Positions 16,667 through 25,198 of a stretch of DNA of 64,000 nucleotides are shown here, in pieces. The notes below the pieces were generated by a model. That model did no database searches. It was not told the DNA's origin and saw only the letters and a program-made list of their open reading frames with translations. This stretch comes from Prevotella sp. (GTDB lineage Bacteria > Bacteroidota > Bacteroidia > Bacteroidales > Bacteroidaceae), in contig JAGAAJ010000021.1 of the NCBI GenBank assembly GCA_017615355.1, positions 1-64,000 on the forward strand, read 5' to 3'. The position numbers were made by a program, and so were the translations under genes. Each line of letters starts with the position of its first letter. Within the stretch, counting starts at the first letter, position 1.

Positions 16667-18976
16667 TCAGTGAATATTGACCTTCAGCGGCTGACGCAGG
16701 GAACGGAGCGTCCAATCGATGCGCTGCTGCCACTCGGCCATGGTGCGGATGTCGTACTTCGACCAAGCTGAGCCGAAATAGTAAGTGAAGCGCTCGCCCT
16801 TATAGCCGTTAACAATGCCTAAGGCATGGCCCTCATTGCCATTGCGTGGCTGGTCGAGGGGCAGCATCTTCGTCTGCACATCACCCTGAGGATAGAGCGT
16901 GGCCACAAAGAGCTGGCAGTTGTTTACTCGAGGATTATCCGTCGGATCGGCGTATGCCACGTAGTCTTTTTCGAGGGCATAGCTTTCCTTGTCTTCCGAG
17001 TGGATGACCACGCCTGAGGCCAGACGGGCAGGCTTCGTCATGCCCGTATACCATACGGTGCAGCGGTTGAAGTTACTGCCTTTGTCAAGGCTGACGAGGC
17101 GGTGCTCAGTGATGCTGTCGCCGTTGAAAGCCTTCTTCTCGTAGTTCAGGAGGACGGTAGTGCGCAGCGGTCCGTTATCGAGCACTTCATAATTCTTAAA
17201 GCAATAAGGATAGACCAAGTCATCATCATTCATCAGCGCAGGCGTGCCACAACCTAGCGTAGCCCCCACCTTGTAGAGGTCCATCCCGCGTCCGTGGTCG
17301 TGATGGTAGGAGATGGTGCGGTAGAGGGAGTCACCTTTCTGGCGGTTCTCGCGGCGCAGCTTTTCTACGGTGGGCATCATCACCACATCCTCGGTCCAAT
17401 AGCGCTGCTCGACAACGAGCTCAGGTGTATTCTTCGACCAAACGTCCGTACCGTAGCTCTTCTCGCCAGTTTTCTGTAGAGCCGGTCCGTAGACGCGATA
17501 AGCGCCACGGTCGTTTTCCCAGGCATAGTCATCCTTCCGCTCAGGATAGATGCGGCCGTAGCAGACAGTTTTGAACACCTGCGGCGTGCCTTTCTTCAAC
17601 GTAAGCGTCAGTGTGGCGTTTGGGCTAACGCCGGCATCGATGAGCACTTTCTCGTCGTAAGTCAGCTGATAGGGAAGCTCAAGGCCGGCAGGGTCGTAGA
17701 CGATGAATTGCCTTCCGCCCTGTATGCCAAGACGGGCAGAAACTTCACCTGCATCCAGCTCGATGACCTGCTGGCGGAACTCATTACTCTCGTTGGTGAC
17801 GGCAACGGTAATGGCAGGTGAACTGCCATTCACACTACTGTCTTCATAGCGCAAATGCTCACAGGCTGCGAGGAGGAAAGCCCCCACGCCAAAGTTCGAC
17901 TGTGAGTGGGCATCGACGGTTTTCGTGGGATCAGGCTTTTCACCAATGGGTTGCACAAAGCCCACGCTGCCGTCGACTTGCAGGGCGACTGTAGTGAGAT
18001 ATTTCCACGCCTTGTCGATGACTGGCACAAAGGTATCGCGATCGAGCAGGCCGTGGTTAACGCCCCACAACATTCCATAAGTGAAGAAAGCAGTGCCGCT
18101 GGTCTCAGGGCCTGGTGCATCTTCTTCGCAGAGCATGGAGCGACTCCAGTAGCCACTTGGTCGTTGCACACGAGCCACGCCCTCAGCCAGCTCGCGAAAA
18201 CGCTGCACGAAGAAATCGCGGTGGACATAGTCCTCGGGCATGTCAGTCAGCACCTTCGCCAATCCAGCCAGCACCCAGCCGTCGCCACGCGCCCAGAAGC
18301 TTTTGCCACCACTAGCGGTCTTCACCTTCGGGTAGATGTACTTCGCATCACGATAGTAGAGCTGTTCCTCTTTGTCGTACATCAGGTCGTCTGCCCATTT
18401 GTAGTTCGCATAAAGCTTGTCAAGGTATTTCACCTCGCCTGTGGTCTTATACATCTTTGTAAATACAGGCATCACCATATAAAGGGCATCGGCCCACCAC
18501 CAGAAATCAGTCTCCGGCGAGCGCACCTCATAATCCATCACCTCAATGGCACGGGCAATCTTGTACGGATCAGGATTCATCGCGTACATATCTAAATATG
18601 TTTGGAAGCATATCTGCCAGTCGCCGAATAGCACATAGTCCTGCCCCTCACCGTAGTTCTTGTACTTCCACTTAGAAGCATCCTTCTCCTGCGCACCCAT
18701 CCATTTGTTATGGCGGGCCCACTCGTCGCTATAGGCCAACCATCGGGCCTTGCCCAACAGACGGTAGGCCTCCATGTTTCCCGTATGATAGGCAGCCTCA
18801 TCCCAAAAAGAACGCACATTCGGACTGTGGTTTGACTGCCAGTAGTCGTTAACCTTCGTGATGATTTCAATGGTAGAAGGCGGATTGGGGTCGGGGCGTT
18901 TCTTGCGAGCAAGCGCCGAGACGCTACTGATAGAAACGAACATCAGCAACACACTTAGGAATGCGTATTTTTTCAT
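16667..18976 (-). CDS. GH105 unsaturated rhamnogalacturonyl hydrolase fused to a DUF4861-like domain
   Basis: A 769-residue exported protein with a signal peptide ending SVSA (about residue 21). Residues about 35-380 form the (alpha/alpha)6 barrel of GH105/GH88. Family-like blocks are WWWADALYMVMP, ARGDGWVLAGLAKVL and SGTAFFTYGMLWGVNHGLL. These enzymes hydrolyse the unsaturated uronic acid left by pectate or rhamnogalacturonan lyases. Residues about 390-769 resemble DUF4861, a common C-terminal partner in Bacteroidetes. It probably acts in the periplasm after the PL11 lyase, whose gene lies at the right edge of the window. A -7 element is at 19010-19017. Confidence 0.85.
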   Translation of the reverse strand: MKKYAFLSVLLMFVSISSVSALARKKRPDPNPPSTIEIITKVNDYWQSNHSPNVRSFWDEAAYHTGNMEAYRLLGKARWLAYSDEWARHNKWMGAQEKDASKWKYKNYGEGQDYVLFGDWQICFQTYLDMYAMNPDPYKIARAIEVMDYEVRSPETDFWWWADALYMVMPVFTKMYKTTGEVKYLDKLYANYKWADDLMYDKEEQLYYRDAKYIYPKVKTASGGKSFWARGDGWVLAGLAKVLTDMPEDYVHRDFFVQRFRELAEGVARVQRPSGYWSRSMLCEEDAPGPETSGTAFFTYGMLWGVNHGLLDRDTFVPVIDKAWKYLTTVALQVDGSVGFVQPIGEKPDPTKTVDAHSQSNFGVGAFLLAACEHLRYEDSSVNGSSPAITVAVTNESNEFRQQVIELDAGEVSARLGIQGGRQFIVYDPAGLELPYQLTYDEKVLIDAGVSPNATLTLTLKKGTPQVFKTVCYGRIYPERKDDYAWENDRGAYRVYGPALQKTGEKSYGTDVWSKNTPELVVEQRYWTEDVVMMPTVEKLRRENRQKGDSLYRTISYHHDHGRGMDLYKVGATLGCGTPALMNDDDLVYPYCFKNYEVLDNGPLRTTVLLNYEKKAFNGDSITEHRLVSLDKGSNFNRCTVWYTGMTKPARLASGVVIHSEDKESYALEKDYVAYADPTDNPRVNNCQLFVATLYPQGDVQTKMLPLDQPRNGNEGHALGIVNGYKGERFTYYFGSAWSKYDIRTMAEWQQRIDWTLRSLRQPLKVNIH

Positions 18977-19009
18977 ATGCTTATTGGGGGATTAAACAGG
19001 TTTTGCCTA

Positions 19010-19017
19010 CAAAGGTA
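19010..19017 (-). promoter_or_regulatory. -7 element of the GH105 promoter
   Basis: TACCTTTG on the minus strand, 33 bases before the GH105 ATG. The -33 element is not clear. Confidence 0.5.
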
Positions 19018-19097
19018 AGAAATTGACAACAATAAAACTAACATTCAATGACTTTTTTTGAAAAAATGAGAAGCTAAGAAAAAAAACGTTGACAAAA

Positions 19098-19129
19098 TTT
19101 GTAAGATAGATTTTTTTTGCCTACCTTTG
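19098..19129 (+). promoter_or_regulatory. Promoter of the tRNA-Thr/tRNA-Gly unit
   Basis: TTTG (19098-19101), 20 bases, TACCTTTG (19122-19129). tRNA-Thr starts about 48 bases downstream, which leaves a short processed leader. Confidence 0.75.
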
Positions 19130-19177
19130 CAGCCGCAAAACCGAAAAACAGGGTTTAGCGTACAAAAAATACGGGTT

Positions 19178-19250
<73 letters not shown>

Positions 19251-19295
19251 CAAATAGTGGAGGGGGGACGGCAAACGTTTCCCCTATTGTTTTTT
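19251..19295 (+). terminator. Terminator-like hairpin between the two tRNAs
   Basis: CAAATAG pairs with CTATTG, with inner GGG/CCC and ACG/CGT pairs and a GCAAA loop. Six Ts follow directly. It would stop or reduce read-through from tRNA-Thr into tRNA-Gly, or act as a processing signal. Confidence 0.55.
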
Positions 19296-19305
19296 CAACC
19301 CTCCT

Positions 19306-19378
19306 GCGGAATTAGCTCAGTTGGTAGAGCATTGGCTTCCCAAGCCGAGGGTCGCGGGTTCGAGTCCCGTATTCCGCT
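19306..19378 (+). tRNA. tRNA-Gly (anticodon CCC)
   Basis: A 73-base cloverleaf with acceptor stem GCGGAAT / ATTCCGC. The anticodon stem TTGGC / GCCGA has loop TTCCCAA, and the T-arm contains GGTTCGAGTCC. The discriminator base is T, and CCA is not encoded. A weak TCATCC / GGATGA hairpin follows at about 19380-19405. Confidence 0.97.
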
Positions 19379-19457
19379 CTCATCCACCATTTTCGTCATC
19401 GGATGAATTCCTTTTGGATTTTTCCTTGATTAACTTATTTGCATCCACATTATTATT

Positions 19458-21458
19458 ATGTATACAAAAGAAGAATTAGAACAGATGGAGGCAGGCCAAC
19501 TAATGGCCGTTGCCCAGCAGTTTGGTGTAAAGGTGTCGCAGAACGATAACAAAGAGACTGTCATCTACGACATTCTCGACCGCGCCGCAATCGAGAGTGC
19601 TGCCAATGAAAGTGCTTCACCCAAGAGGAAGCGTACTCGCATATCGAAGCAAGATACAGACCACGTGTACAGTGTGACAGGCACTGAAGGTGAGAACCTG
19701 GACGAAAAGCCTCGCAAGAGAAAGAAGGTTGAGGCGCCCTCGCTTTTTGCCGACGCGCCTGTTGCCGAAGAGAAAAAGAAAAAGACAAGAAGCAAGGCTA
19801 AGGAAGAAGAGCCTGCTACTGAAGAAACGATAACCACTACTGAAGAAGTAGCACCTACGCCAAAGCGTCGCGGACGCAAGTCGAAGGCCGAGCTGGCTGC
19901 TATTGCTGCCGCAGAAGCTGCTCAGGCTGCTGCAAATAGCGAGCAGCAAGGAACTGCTTCACAGGACAATGCTTCAGAAGCCGAAACCCAACCTACTTTT
20001 GACGTTGTGCCTGAGGCTGAGATGGAGAGCAAGCCGTACGAAGACGGCCTAAATCAAGAGATGTTGGAGCAATTGCAAGTCAAAATGGCAAAGCGCAACG
20101 ACGACGATGAGCCGAATAGCTATGCCGAAGAAAATGAACTAGACAATGGTATATGGGCAGGAGACCCAGGCGACGGAACTGATTTCATTACCGTGGTTGA
20201 CTTGCCTATCGAGGATCAGGCTGCCATTCCTGCGCTTGACATCTTCGACCGTCCGATGCAGCCTCAACAGACAGACATGATGTTTAAGCCCGTGCAGACG
20301 CCCAAGGCTGACAACAGTGCCAACACCCGTTACGACTTTGGCGACCTCATCGCAGGCAACGGCGTGTTGGAGATATTGCAGGACGGCTATGGTTTCCTTC
20401 GCTCAAGCGATTACAACTACCTCTCATCGCCTGACGATATCTACGTTTCACAACAGCAGATCAAGAAATACTCGCTGAAAACTGGTGACGTAGTAGACTG
20501 CGCTGTACGTCCACCGCATGAGGGCGAGAAATACTTCGCCATGTCGACTGTAAACAGCATCAATGGACGCAACCCGTCAGACGTACGCGATCGTGTGAGC
20601 TTCGAAAACCTGACGCCGCTCTTCCCTGAAGAGAAATTCAACCTGACGGGCGACCCGCAGACCACTAATCCGTCAACACGCATTGTCGACCTCTTCTCAC
20701 CCATCGGCAAGGGACAGCGCGCACTCATCGTGGCTCAGCCAAAGACGGGTAAAACCATTCTGATGAAGGACATCGCCAACGCTATTGCCGCCAACCATCC
20801 TGAGGCCTATATCATGATGTTGCTCATCGACGAGCGCCCTGAAGAGGTGACAGATATGGCCCGCACGGTCAACGCTGAGGTTATCGCCTCTACCTTCGAC
20901 GAGCCCGCCGACCGCCATGTTAAAATCGCGGGCATCGTTCTAGAGAAGGCCAAGCGTATGGTGGAGTGTGGACACGATGTCGTCATTTTCCTCGACTCTA
21001 TTACCCGTCTGGCACGCGCCTACAACACCGTATCGCCAGCAAGCGGAAAAGTGCTGACGGGTGGTGTCGACGCCAACGCGTTGCAGAAGCCAAAGCGTTT
21101 CTTCGGTGCTGCACGTAAGATTGAGAACGGCGGCTCGCTCACCATCATTGCTACTGCCCTCGTCGACACTGGTTCGAAAATGGATGAGGTGATTTTCGAG
21201 GAGTTCAAGGGCACGGGCAACAGTGAGATACAACTCGATCGTATGCTGTCGAACAAGCGTATATTCCCGTCGATGAACCTGGTACAGTCAAGCACGCGCC
21301 GCGACGACCTGCTACAGGATCAGACCACGCTGAACCGTATGTGGATTATCCGCAAGTTCATCGCCGAGATGAATCCTATCGAGGCCATGAACACCGTCTA
21401 CGACCGATTGGTGCAGAGCAAGAACAACGAGGAGTTCCTCATGTCGATGAACGGATAA
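19458..21458 (+). CDS. rho: Transcription termination factor Rho
   Basis: Hexameric RNA helicase that terminates transcription. The 666 residues are longer than the 419 of E. coli Rho. A Rho N-terminal SAP-like segment (1-45) is followed by about 240 residues of low-complexity charged sequence rich in Lys, Glu, Ala and Pro, as is usual in Bacteroidetes. The RNA-binding cold-shock-like domain follows ([15 protein letters not shown]). The RecA-like ATPase core has P-loop PKTGKT at 428-433, [11 protein letters not shown] and the Q/R-loop region. The insert may bind RNA or aid condensate formation, as reported for Bacteroides Rho. A lipoprotein gene follows after 24 bases. Confidence 0.97.
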   Translation: MYTKEELEQMEAGQLMAVAQQFGVKVSQNDNKETVIYDILDRAAIESAANESASPKRKRTRISKQDTDHVYSVTGTEGENLDEKPRKRKKVEAPSLFADAPVAEEKKKKTRSKAKEEEPATEETITTTEEVAPTPKRRGRKSKAELAAIAAAEAAQAAANSEQQGTASQDNASEAETQPTFDVVPEAEMESKPYEDGLNQEMLEQLQVKMAKRNDDDEPNSYAEENELDNGIWAGDPGDGTDFITVVDLPIEDQAAIPALDIFDRPMQPQQTDMMFKPVQTPKADNSANTRYDFGDLIAGNGVLEILQDGYGFLRSSDYNYLSSPDDIYVSQQQIKKYSLKTGDVVDCAVRPPHEGEKYFAMSTVNSINGRNPSDVRDRVSFENLTPLFPEEKFNLTGDPQTTNPSTRIVDLFSPIGKGQRALIVAQPKTGKTILMKDIANAIAANHPEAYIMMLLIDERPEEVTDMARTVNAEVIASTFDEPADRHVKIAGIVLEKAKRMVECGHDVVIFLDSITRLARAYNTVSPASGKVLTGGVDANALQKPKRFFGAARKIENGGSLTIIATALVDTGSKMDEVIFEEFKGTGNSEIQLDRMLSNKRIFPSMNLVQSSTRRDDLLQDQTTLNRMWIIRKFIAEMNPIEAMNTVYDRLVQSKNNEEFLMSMNG

Positions 21459-21482
21459 GAAAACCACAAAAATACGACTGAC

Positions 21483-22052
21483 ATGAAGAAGATTATGACG
21501 ATGACATTGCTAACGGCGGCCGTCTTGTTGTCGTTAGCGTCGTGTAAGGAAAAGAAAGCCGAAGACAACGGCATCATCAAGACCGACTACGAAGCTCCCA
21601 AGCCTACTGATCCCAAAGCTACTAGCGTCAGCACGATGAGCGAAGAGATAGAATGGGTAGAAGGCCGACATTATTACGTAACCATCAGTGGCAAGGCTGA
21701 TAGCACGTTGTCTATGGTTGAGAATGAATACGGCCAGAAATTCATCGACAATGCTATTCGCGTGGATGTGACGCGCGCTGACAGCACGCTTTTCTTCAAA
21801 GAGACTTTCACCAAGGAGTCGTTTGCCAATTGGCTAAACAAAGATTATCGCGAGAAAGCAATCCTCACCAGCATCTCCTTCTTCGGTATCGAGGGCGACC
21901 TGCTGACCTTCATTGTTTCATTCAACCATCCTGAAGCGAGCGAGGACGAGTCTTTAGACCTGCTGTTGCAAATTGATAGGCACGGCGGCACCAGCGTCAA
22001 GCCATTCACTTACAACGACCGCGACGATTTGGATGTGAGGGAGCAAGAATAA
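21483..22052 (+). CDS. Lipoprotein, DUF4738-like
   Basis: A 189-residue protein with a lipoprotein signal: hydrophobic residues 7-19, then LASC with Cys21 as the lipidation site. The mature part resembles DUF4738 proteins of Bacteroidales; the match is from memory and is modest. No catalytic motif is visible. It lies 24 bases after rho and may be expressed by read-through. It ends 12 bases before the convergent HAD gene. Confidence 0.7.
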   Translation: MKKIMTMTLLTAAVLLSLASCKEKKAEDNGIIKTDYEAPKPTDPKATSVSTMSEEIEWVEGRHYYVTISGKADSTLSMVENEYGQKFIDNAIRVDVTRADSTLFFKETFTKESFANWLNKDYREKAILTSISFFGIEGDLLTFIVSFNHPEASEDESLDLLLQIDRHGGTSVKPFTYNDRDDLDVREQE

Positions 22053-22064
22053 GAGCAACACAAG

Positions 22065-22826
22065 TCACAAATTCCATATCGGCAACGCCGACCACTGCAT
22101 ATTCAGCTGCATCATGCTGTCGAGAATCAAGTCGGCATGGCGTTCTTCAAACAATTTTTCAGGCAGATGGCCCGTATTGATACAAACGGTAAATATTCGA
22201 GCAGCCACAGCGGCCTCAACCCCTAATGGAGCGTTTTCCACGACGACAGCCTCCCAGGGATTGAGGCCGCCACATTTTTCCAGTCCTTTCAAGTAAGGCT
22301 CCGGATGGGGCTTACCACGAGTGACATCATAGGCAGTAACAATATGCTGTTCATCGAGAAAATTCCCGTAATCACGCTTCAGACGCTCGATAAGAGGTCT
22401 CTGCCCGCTTCCCGTCACCACACTAATGGTCATGCCCATCTTCTGAATCTGTGACATCAGATCAATAGCACCCGGCATCATCGGCGCTTCGGGCATCAAG
22501 TGGAAGAGACGTGACTTCTCGTCATACATTGTCTGTGCCTCCTGCTCATCAATATCCCTACCCTGCTGCTGCCTCACCATCTGGCGAATGGTGTCTATGC
22601 CACGCTGACCTTCTGTAGCATAGGCGTCTTCAGCGCTCATACTGATGTTGAACTTCTCCATCGACTCCTGCCAAGCTACCGCATGATTAGGCATCGAGTC
22701 ATAAAGCACACCGTCCATATCAAAAAGCACAGCTTTGGGACAAAGTATCTCAAAGCCATGCTTCTCAAAGTATTGCTGAATAGATTTTTTCAACTTAAAA
22801 GCGGTAGCAATTATTTCACTATTCAA
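22065..22826 (-). CDS. HAD family hydrolase, beta-phosphoglucomutase-like
   Basis: Haloacid dehalogenase-superfamily phosphatase of 253 residues. Motif [12 protein letters not shown] carries the nucleophile Asp36 and the general acid Asp38. Motif II is in VVTGSGQ, the Lys in [11 protein letters not shown], and motif IV in [13 protein letters not shown]. The helical cap lies between motifs I and II, as in the beta-phosphoglucomutase and phosphatase subgroup. It overlaps pgi by 4 bases, so it is probably translationally coupled. A sugar-phosphate substrate fits that context but is inferred. Confidence 0.88.
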   Translation of the reverse strand: MNSEIIATAFKLKKSIQQYFEKHGFEILCPKAVLFDMDGVLYDSMPNHAVAWQESMEKFNISMSAEDAYATEGQRGIDTIRQMVRQQQGRDIDEQEAQTMYDEKSRLFHLMPEAPMMPGAIDLMSQIQKMGMTISVVTGSGQRPLIERLKRDYGNFLDEQHIVTAYDVTRGKPHPEPYLKGLEKCGGLNPWEAVVVENAPLGVEAAVAARIFTVCINTGHLPEKLFEERHADLILDSMMQLNMQWSALPIWNL

Positions 22827-24178
22827 TTTTCACTTTCAAGGCGAGCCTTAATGGCCTTGCTCTCTTCCTCGTAGCCGGGCTTGTCGAGCAGGGCAAACAT
22901 GTTCTTCTTATAGGCCTCTACACCGGGCTGATTGAAGGGGTTGACGCCCAGCACGTTACCGCTGATGCCGCAGCCAATCTCGAAGAAGTAGATGAGCTGG
23001 CCAATGTAATATTCGTTGAGCTTGGGAACGCTGATGCGGATATTGGGCACGCCACCGTCGACGTGAGCCAGACGAGTACCCAGCTCTGCCATCTTGTTCA
23101 CCTCGTCCACGCGCTTGCCAGCCAAGAAGTTCAAACCGTCGAGGTTCTCCTCGTCGCTGGGGAAGAGCAGTTTCTTTTCAGGCTCCTCGATGCTGATCAC
23201 CGTCTCGAAGATAGTGCGCTCACCGTCCTGAATCCATTGTCCCATCGAGTGCAAGTCGGTGGTGAAGTCGACGCTAGCGGGGAAAATACCTTTCTTGTCC
23301 TTACCCTCAGACTCTCCGTAAAGCTGCTTCCACCACTCGCTGACAAAATGCAGCTTGGGCTGGTAGTTTACCATTATCTCAATCTTCTTGCCGCTCTGGT
23401 AAAGGCCATTGCGCACGGCAGCATACTGTGCAGCGAGGTTTTCTGTGAATGGTACATCCTTGCCGCAAGCCTTCTCCATATCCTGAGCACCCTGAACCAG
23501 CGCCTTGATGTCAAAGCCAGCACAGGCAATGGGCAGCAGACCAACAGGAGTCAGCACCGAGAAGCGGCCACCTACGTTGTCAGGAATAATAAAGCTTTTG
23601 TATCCCTCCTTGTCGGCGCAGGTACGGGCCGCACCACGCTTGGCGTCGGTCACAGCCACAATCACCTTCTTGGCTTCCTCCTTGCCACGCTGAGCCTCAC
23701 ACTGCTTCTTCAACAGACGGAAGGTCAGGGCAGTCTCAGTAGTGGTACCAGACTTAGAGATATTGATAACGCCAAACTTTTTGCCCTTCAAATACTCGGT
23801 AAGTTCGAAGAGATAGTCCTCGCCAATGTTATTGCCTGCGAAGAGAATAGTCGGATTCTTGCCGTCCTGGATGAGCCAGCCAAAGCTGTCGCTCAAGGCC
23901 TCGATAACGGCACGGGCGCCCAAATAGCTGCCACCGATACCGGCCACTACCACTGCCTCGCAATTGTCGCGAAGCACCTTTGCCGTTGCCTCAATCTCGT
24001 CAAGGAAAGCAGGTGTAATCTCCGTAGGCAGGTGCAGCCAACCAAGGAAATCATTTCCAGGACAGGTACCATTCTCTAGGGCTTCCTGTGCAGCCTTTAC
24101 TTTTGGCTCAAAAGCTTCCACTGCGCCTGCCTGAAGAAAGCAGGCGGCCTTAGTAATGTCTAAACTGATGTTCTTCAT
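22823..24178 (-). CDS. pgi: Glucose-6-phosphate isomerase
   Basis: Interconverts glucose 6-phosphate and fructose 6-phosphate in glycolysis. The 451-residue form is the shorter type found in Bacteroidetes and Firmicutes. Visible motifs are [14 protein letters not shown] and [14 protein letters not shown]. The C-terminal signature region is [22 protein letters not shown]. It lies between pyrF (19-base gap) and the HAD gene in a minus-strand unit. Confidence 0.96.
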   Translation of the reverse strand: MKNISLDITKAACFLQAGAVEAFEPKVKAAQEALENGTCPGNDFLGWLHLPTEITPAFLDEIEATAKVLRDNCEAVVVAGIGGSYLGARAVIEALSDSFGWLIQDGKNPTILFAGNNIGEDYLFELTEYLKGKKFGVINISKSGTTTETALTFRLLKKQCEAQRGKEEAKKVIVAVTDAKRGAARTCADKEGYKSFIIPDNVGGRFSVLTPVGLLPIACAGFDIKALVQGAQDMEKACGKDVPFTENLAAQYAAVRNGLYQSGKKIEIMVNYQPKLHFVSEWWKQLYGESEGKDKKGIFPASVDFTTDLHSMGQWIQDGERTIFETVISIEEPEKKLLFPSDEENLDGLNFLAGKRVDEVNKMAELGTRLAHVDGGVPNIRISVPKLNEYYIGQLIYFFEIGCGISGNVLGVNPFNQPGVEAYKKNMFALLDKPGYEEESKAIKARLESEN

Positions 24179-24197
24179 TGTTTAAAAAGAATGTATA

Positions 24198-25031
24198 TTA
24201 AATGTTGTGTTTTTTCAATTCCTCGTTCATCTGCTGTTGCAACTCGCGGGCCTTGTTGCCTGCAATCTCAGCAAAGTGGTCGTCCTGAGAGGCGTAGATA
24301 ATGCCGCGGCTGGAGTTGACGAGCAGGCCGCAATCTTCGTTCATGCCGTACTTGCAGACTTCTTCCAACGAGCCTCCCTGAGCACCCACGCCAGGAACAA
24401 GCAGGAAATGGCGAGGAGCAATCTTGCGCACATCCTCGAACAGGTGTCCCTGCGTGGCACCTACAACATACATCATGTTCTCCTCATTGCCCCACTGCTG
24501 GCTGACGCGCAGCACTTTTTCGAACAAATGCTCGGGTTCGGGAGACATCGAGGTAGTCATCTGGAAATCGTGAGAGCCGACATTCGAGGTCAGCGCCAGC
24601 AGGACAACCCACTTGCCCTCATACTCGAGGAAAGGCGTTACGGAGTCCTCACCCATATAAGGTGCTACGGTCAGGGCGTCGACATCGTACTCCTCAAAGA
24701 ATGTACGCGCGTACATCTTTGATGTATTGCCGATATCGCCGCGCTTGGCATCGGCAATGATGAGGTGATGAGGATGCTGTTCCTTCAGGTAATTGACGGT
24801 TTTGATAAACGACTCCATGCCCTTGAGTCCGAAAGCCTCATAAAAGGCGAGGTTGGGCTTGTAGGCCACGCAGTAAGGGGCGGTGGCATCGATAATGGCC
24901 TTGTTGAATTCGAACACAGGGTCGTGCATGTCGAAGACACACTGTGGCATCTTTTTAGGGTCGGTATCCAGTCCCACACAGAGAAAACTGCGCTTCTGCC
25001 TGATTTGTTCTATCAGCTGTTGTCTGTTCAT
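24198..25031 (-). CDS. pyrF: Orotidine 5'-phosphate decarboxylase, class 2
   Basis: Converts OMP to UMP, the last step of pyrimidine synthesis. The 277 residues fit the longer class 2 form. The catalytic block [14 protein letters not shown] is present, as is [11 protein letters not shown] near the phosphate site. ATG 25031 gives [22 protein letters not shown], the usual start. An upstream in-frame ATG at 25100 lies before the -7 element and is rejected. It is first in a unit with pgi and the HAD gene. Confidence 0.95.
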   Translation of the reverse strand: MNRQQLIEQIRQKRSFLCVGLDTDPKKMPQCVFDMHDPVFEFNKAIIDATAPYCVAYKPNLAFYEAFGLKGMESFIKTVNYLKEQHPHHLIIADAKRGDIGNTSKMYARTFFEEYDVDALTVAPYMGEDSVTPFLEYEGKWVVLLALTSNVGSHDFQMTTSMSPEPEHLFEKVLRVSQQWGNEENMMYVVGATQGHLFEDVRKIAPRHFLLVPGVGAQGGSLEEVCKYGMNEDCGLLVNSSRGIIYASQDDHFAEIAGNKARELQQQMNEELKKHNI

Positions 25032-25057
25032 AATGTCTGTGTATTGAATATTTGCGG

Positions 25058-25065
25058 CAAAGTTA
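25058..25065 (-). promoter_or_regulatory. -7 element of the pyrF-pgi promoter
   Basis: TAACTTTG on the minus strand, 26 bases before the pyrF ATG. No good -33 match is seen. Confidence 0.5.
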
Positions 25066-25198
25066 CATAATTTTAACGACATGGCGCAGGAAACGTTCAA
25101 CTTATAGAATTAAAAAAGCTTAAAAAGTGGTAAATGTTAGGCTTAGTAAAAAAATGTTCGTACCTTTATAGCCCGAAATCAGAAAGACTGACAACAGT

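Noticed and set aside
16266..16673. A 135-residue plus-strand frame with repeated LSQAVGL-type segments
   Set aside because: It overlaps rlmH in another frame, and its periodic peptide is only the translation of the 21-22 bp palindromic DNA array.
23063..24079. A 338-residue frame antisense to pgi
   Set aside because: A shadow of the strongly supported pgi gene with no recognisable domain or promoter.
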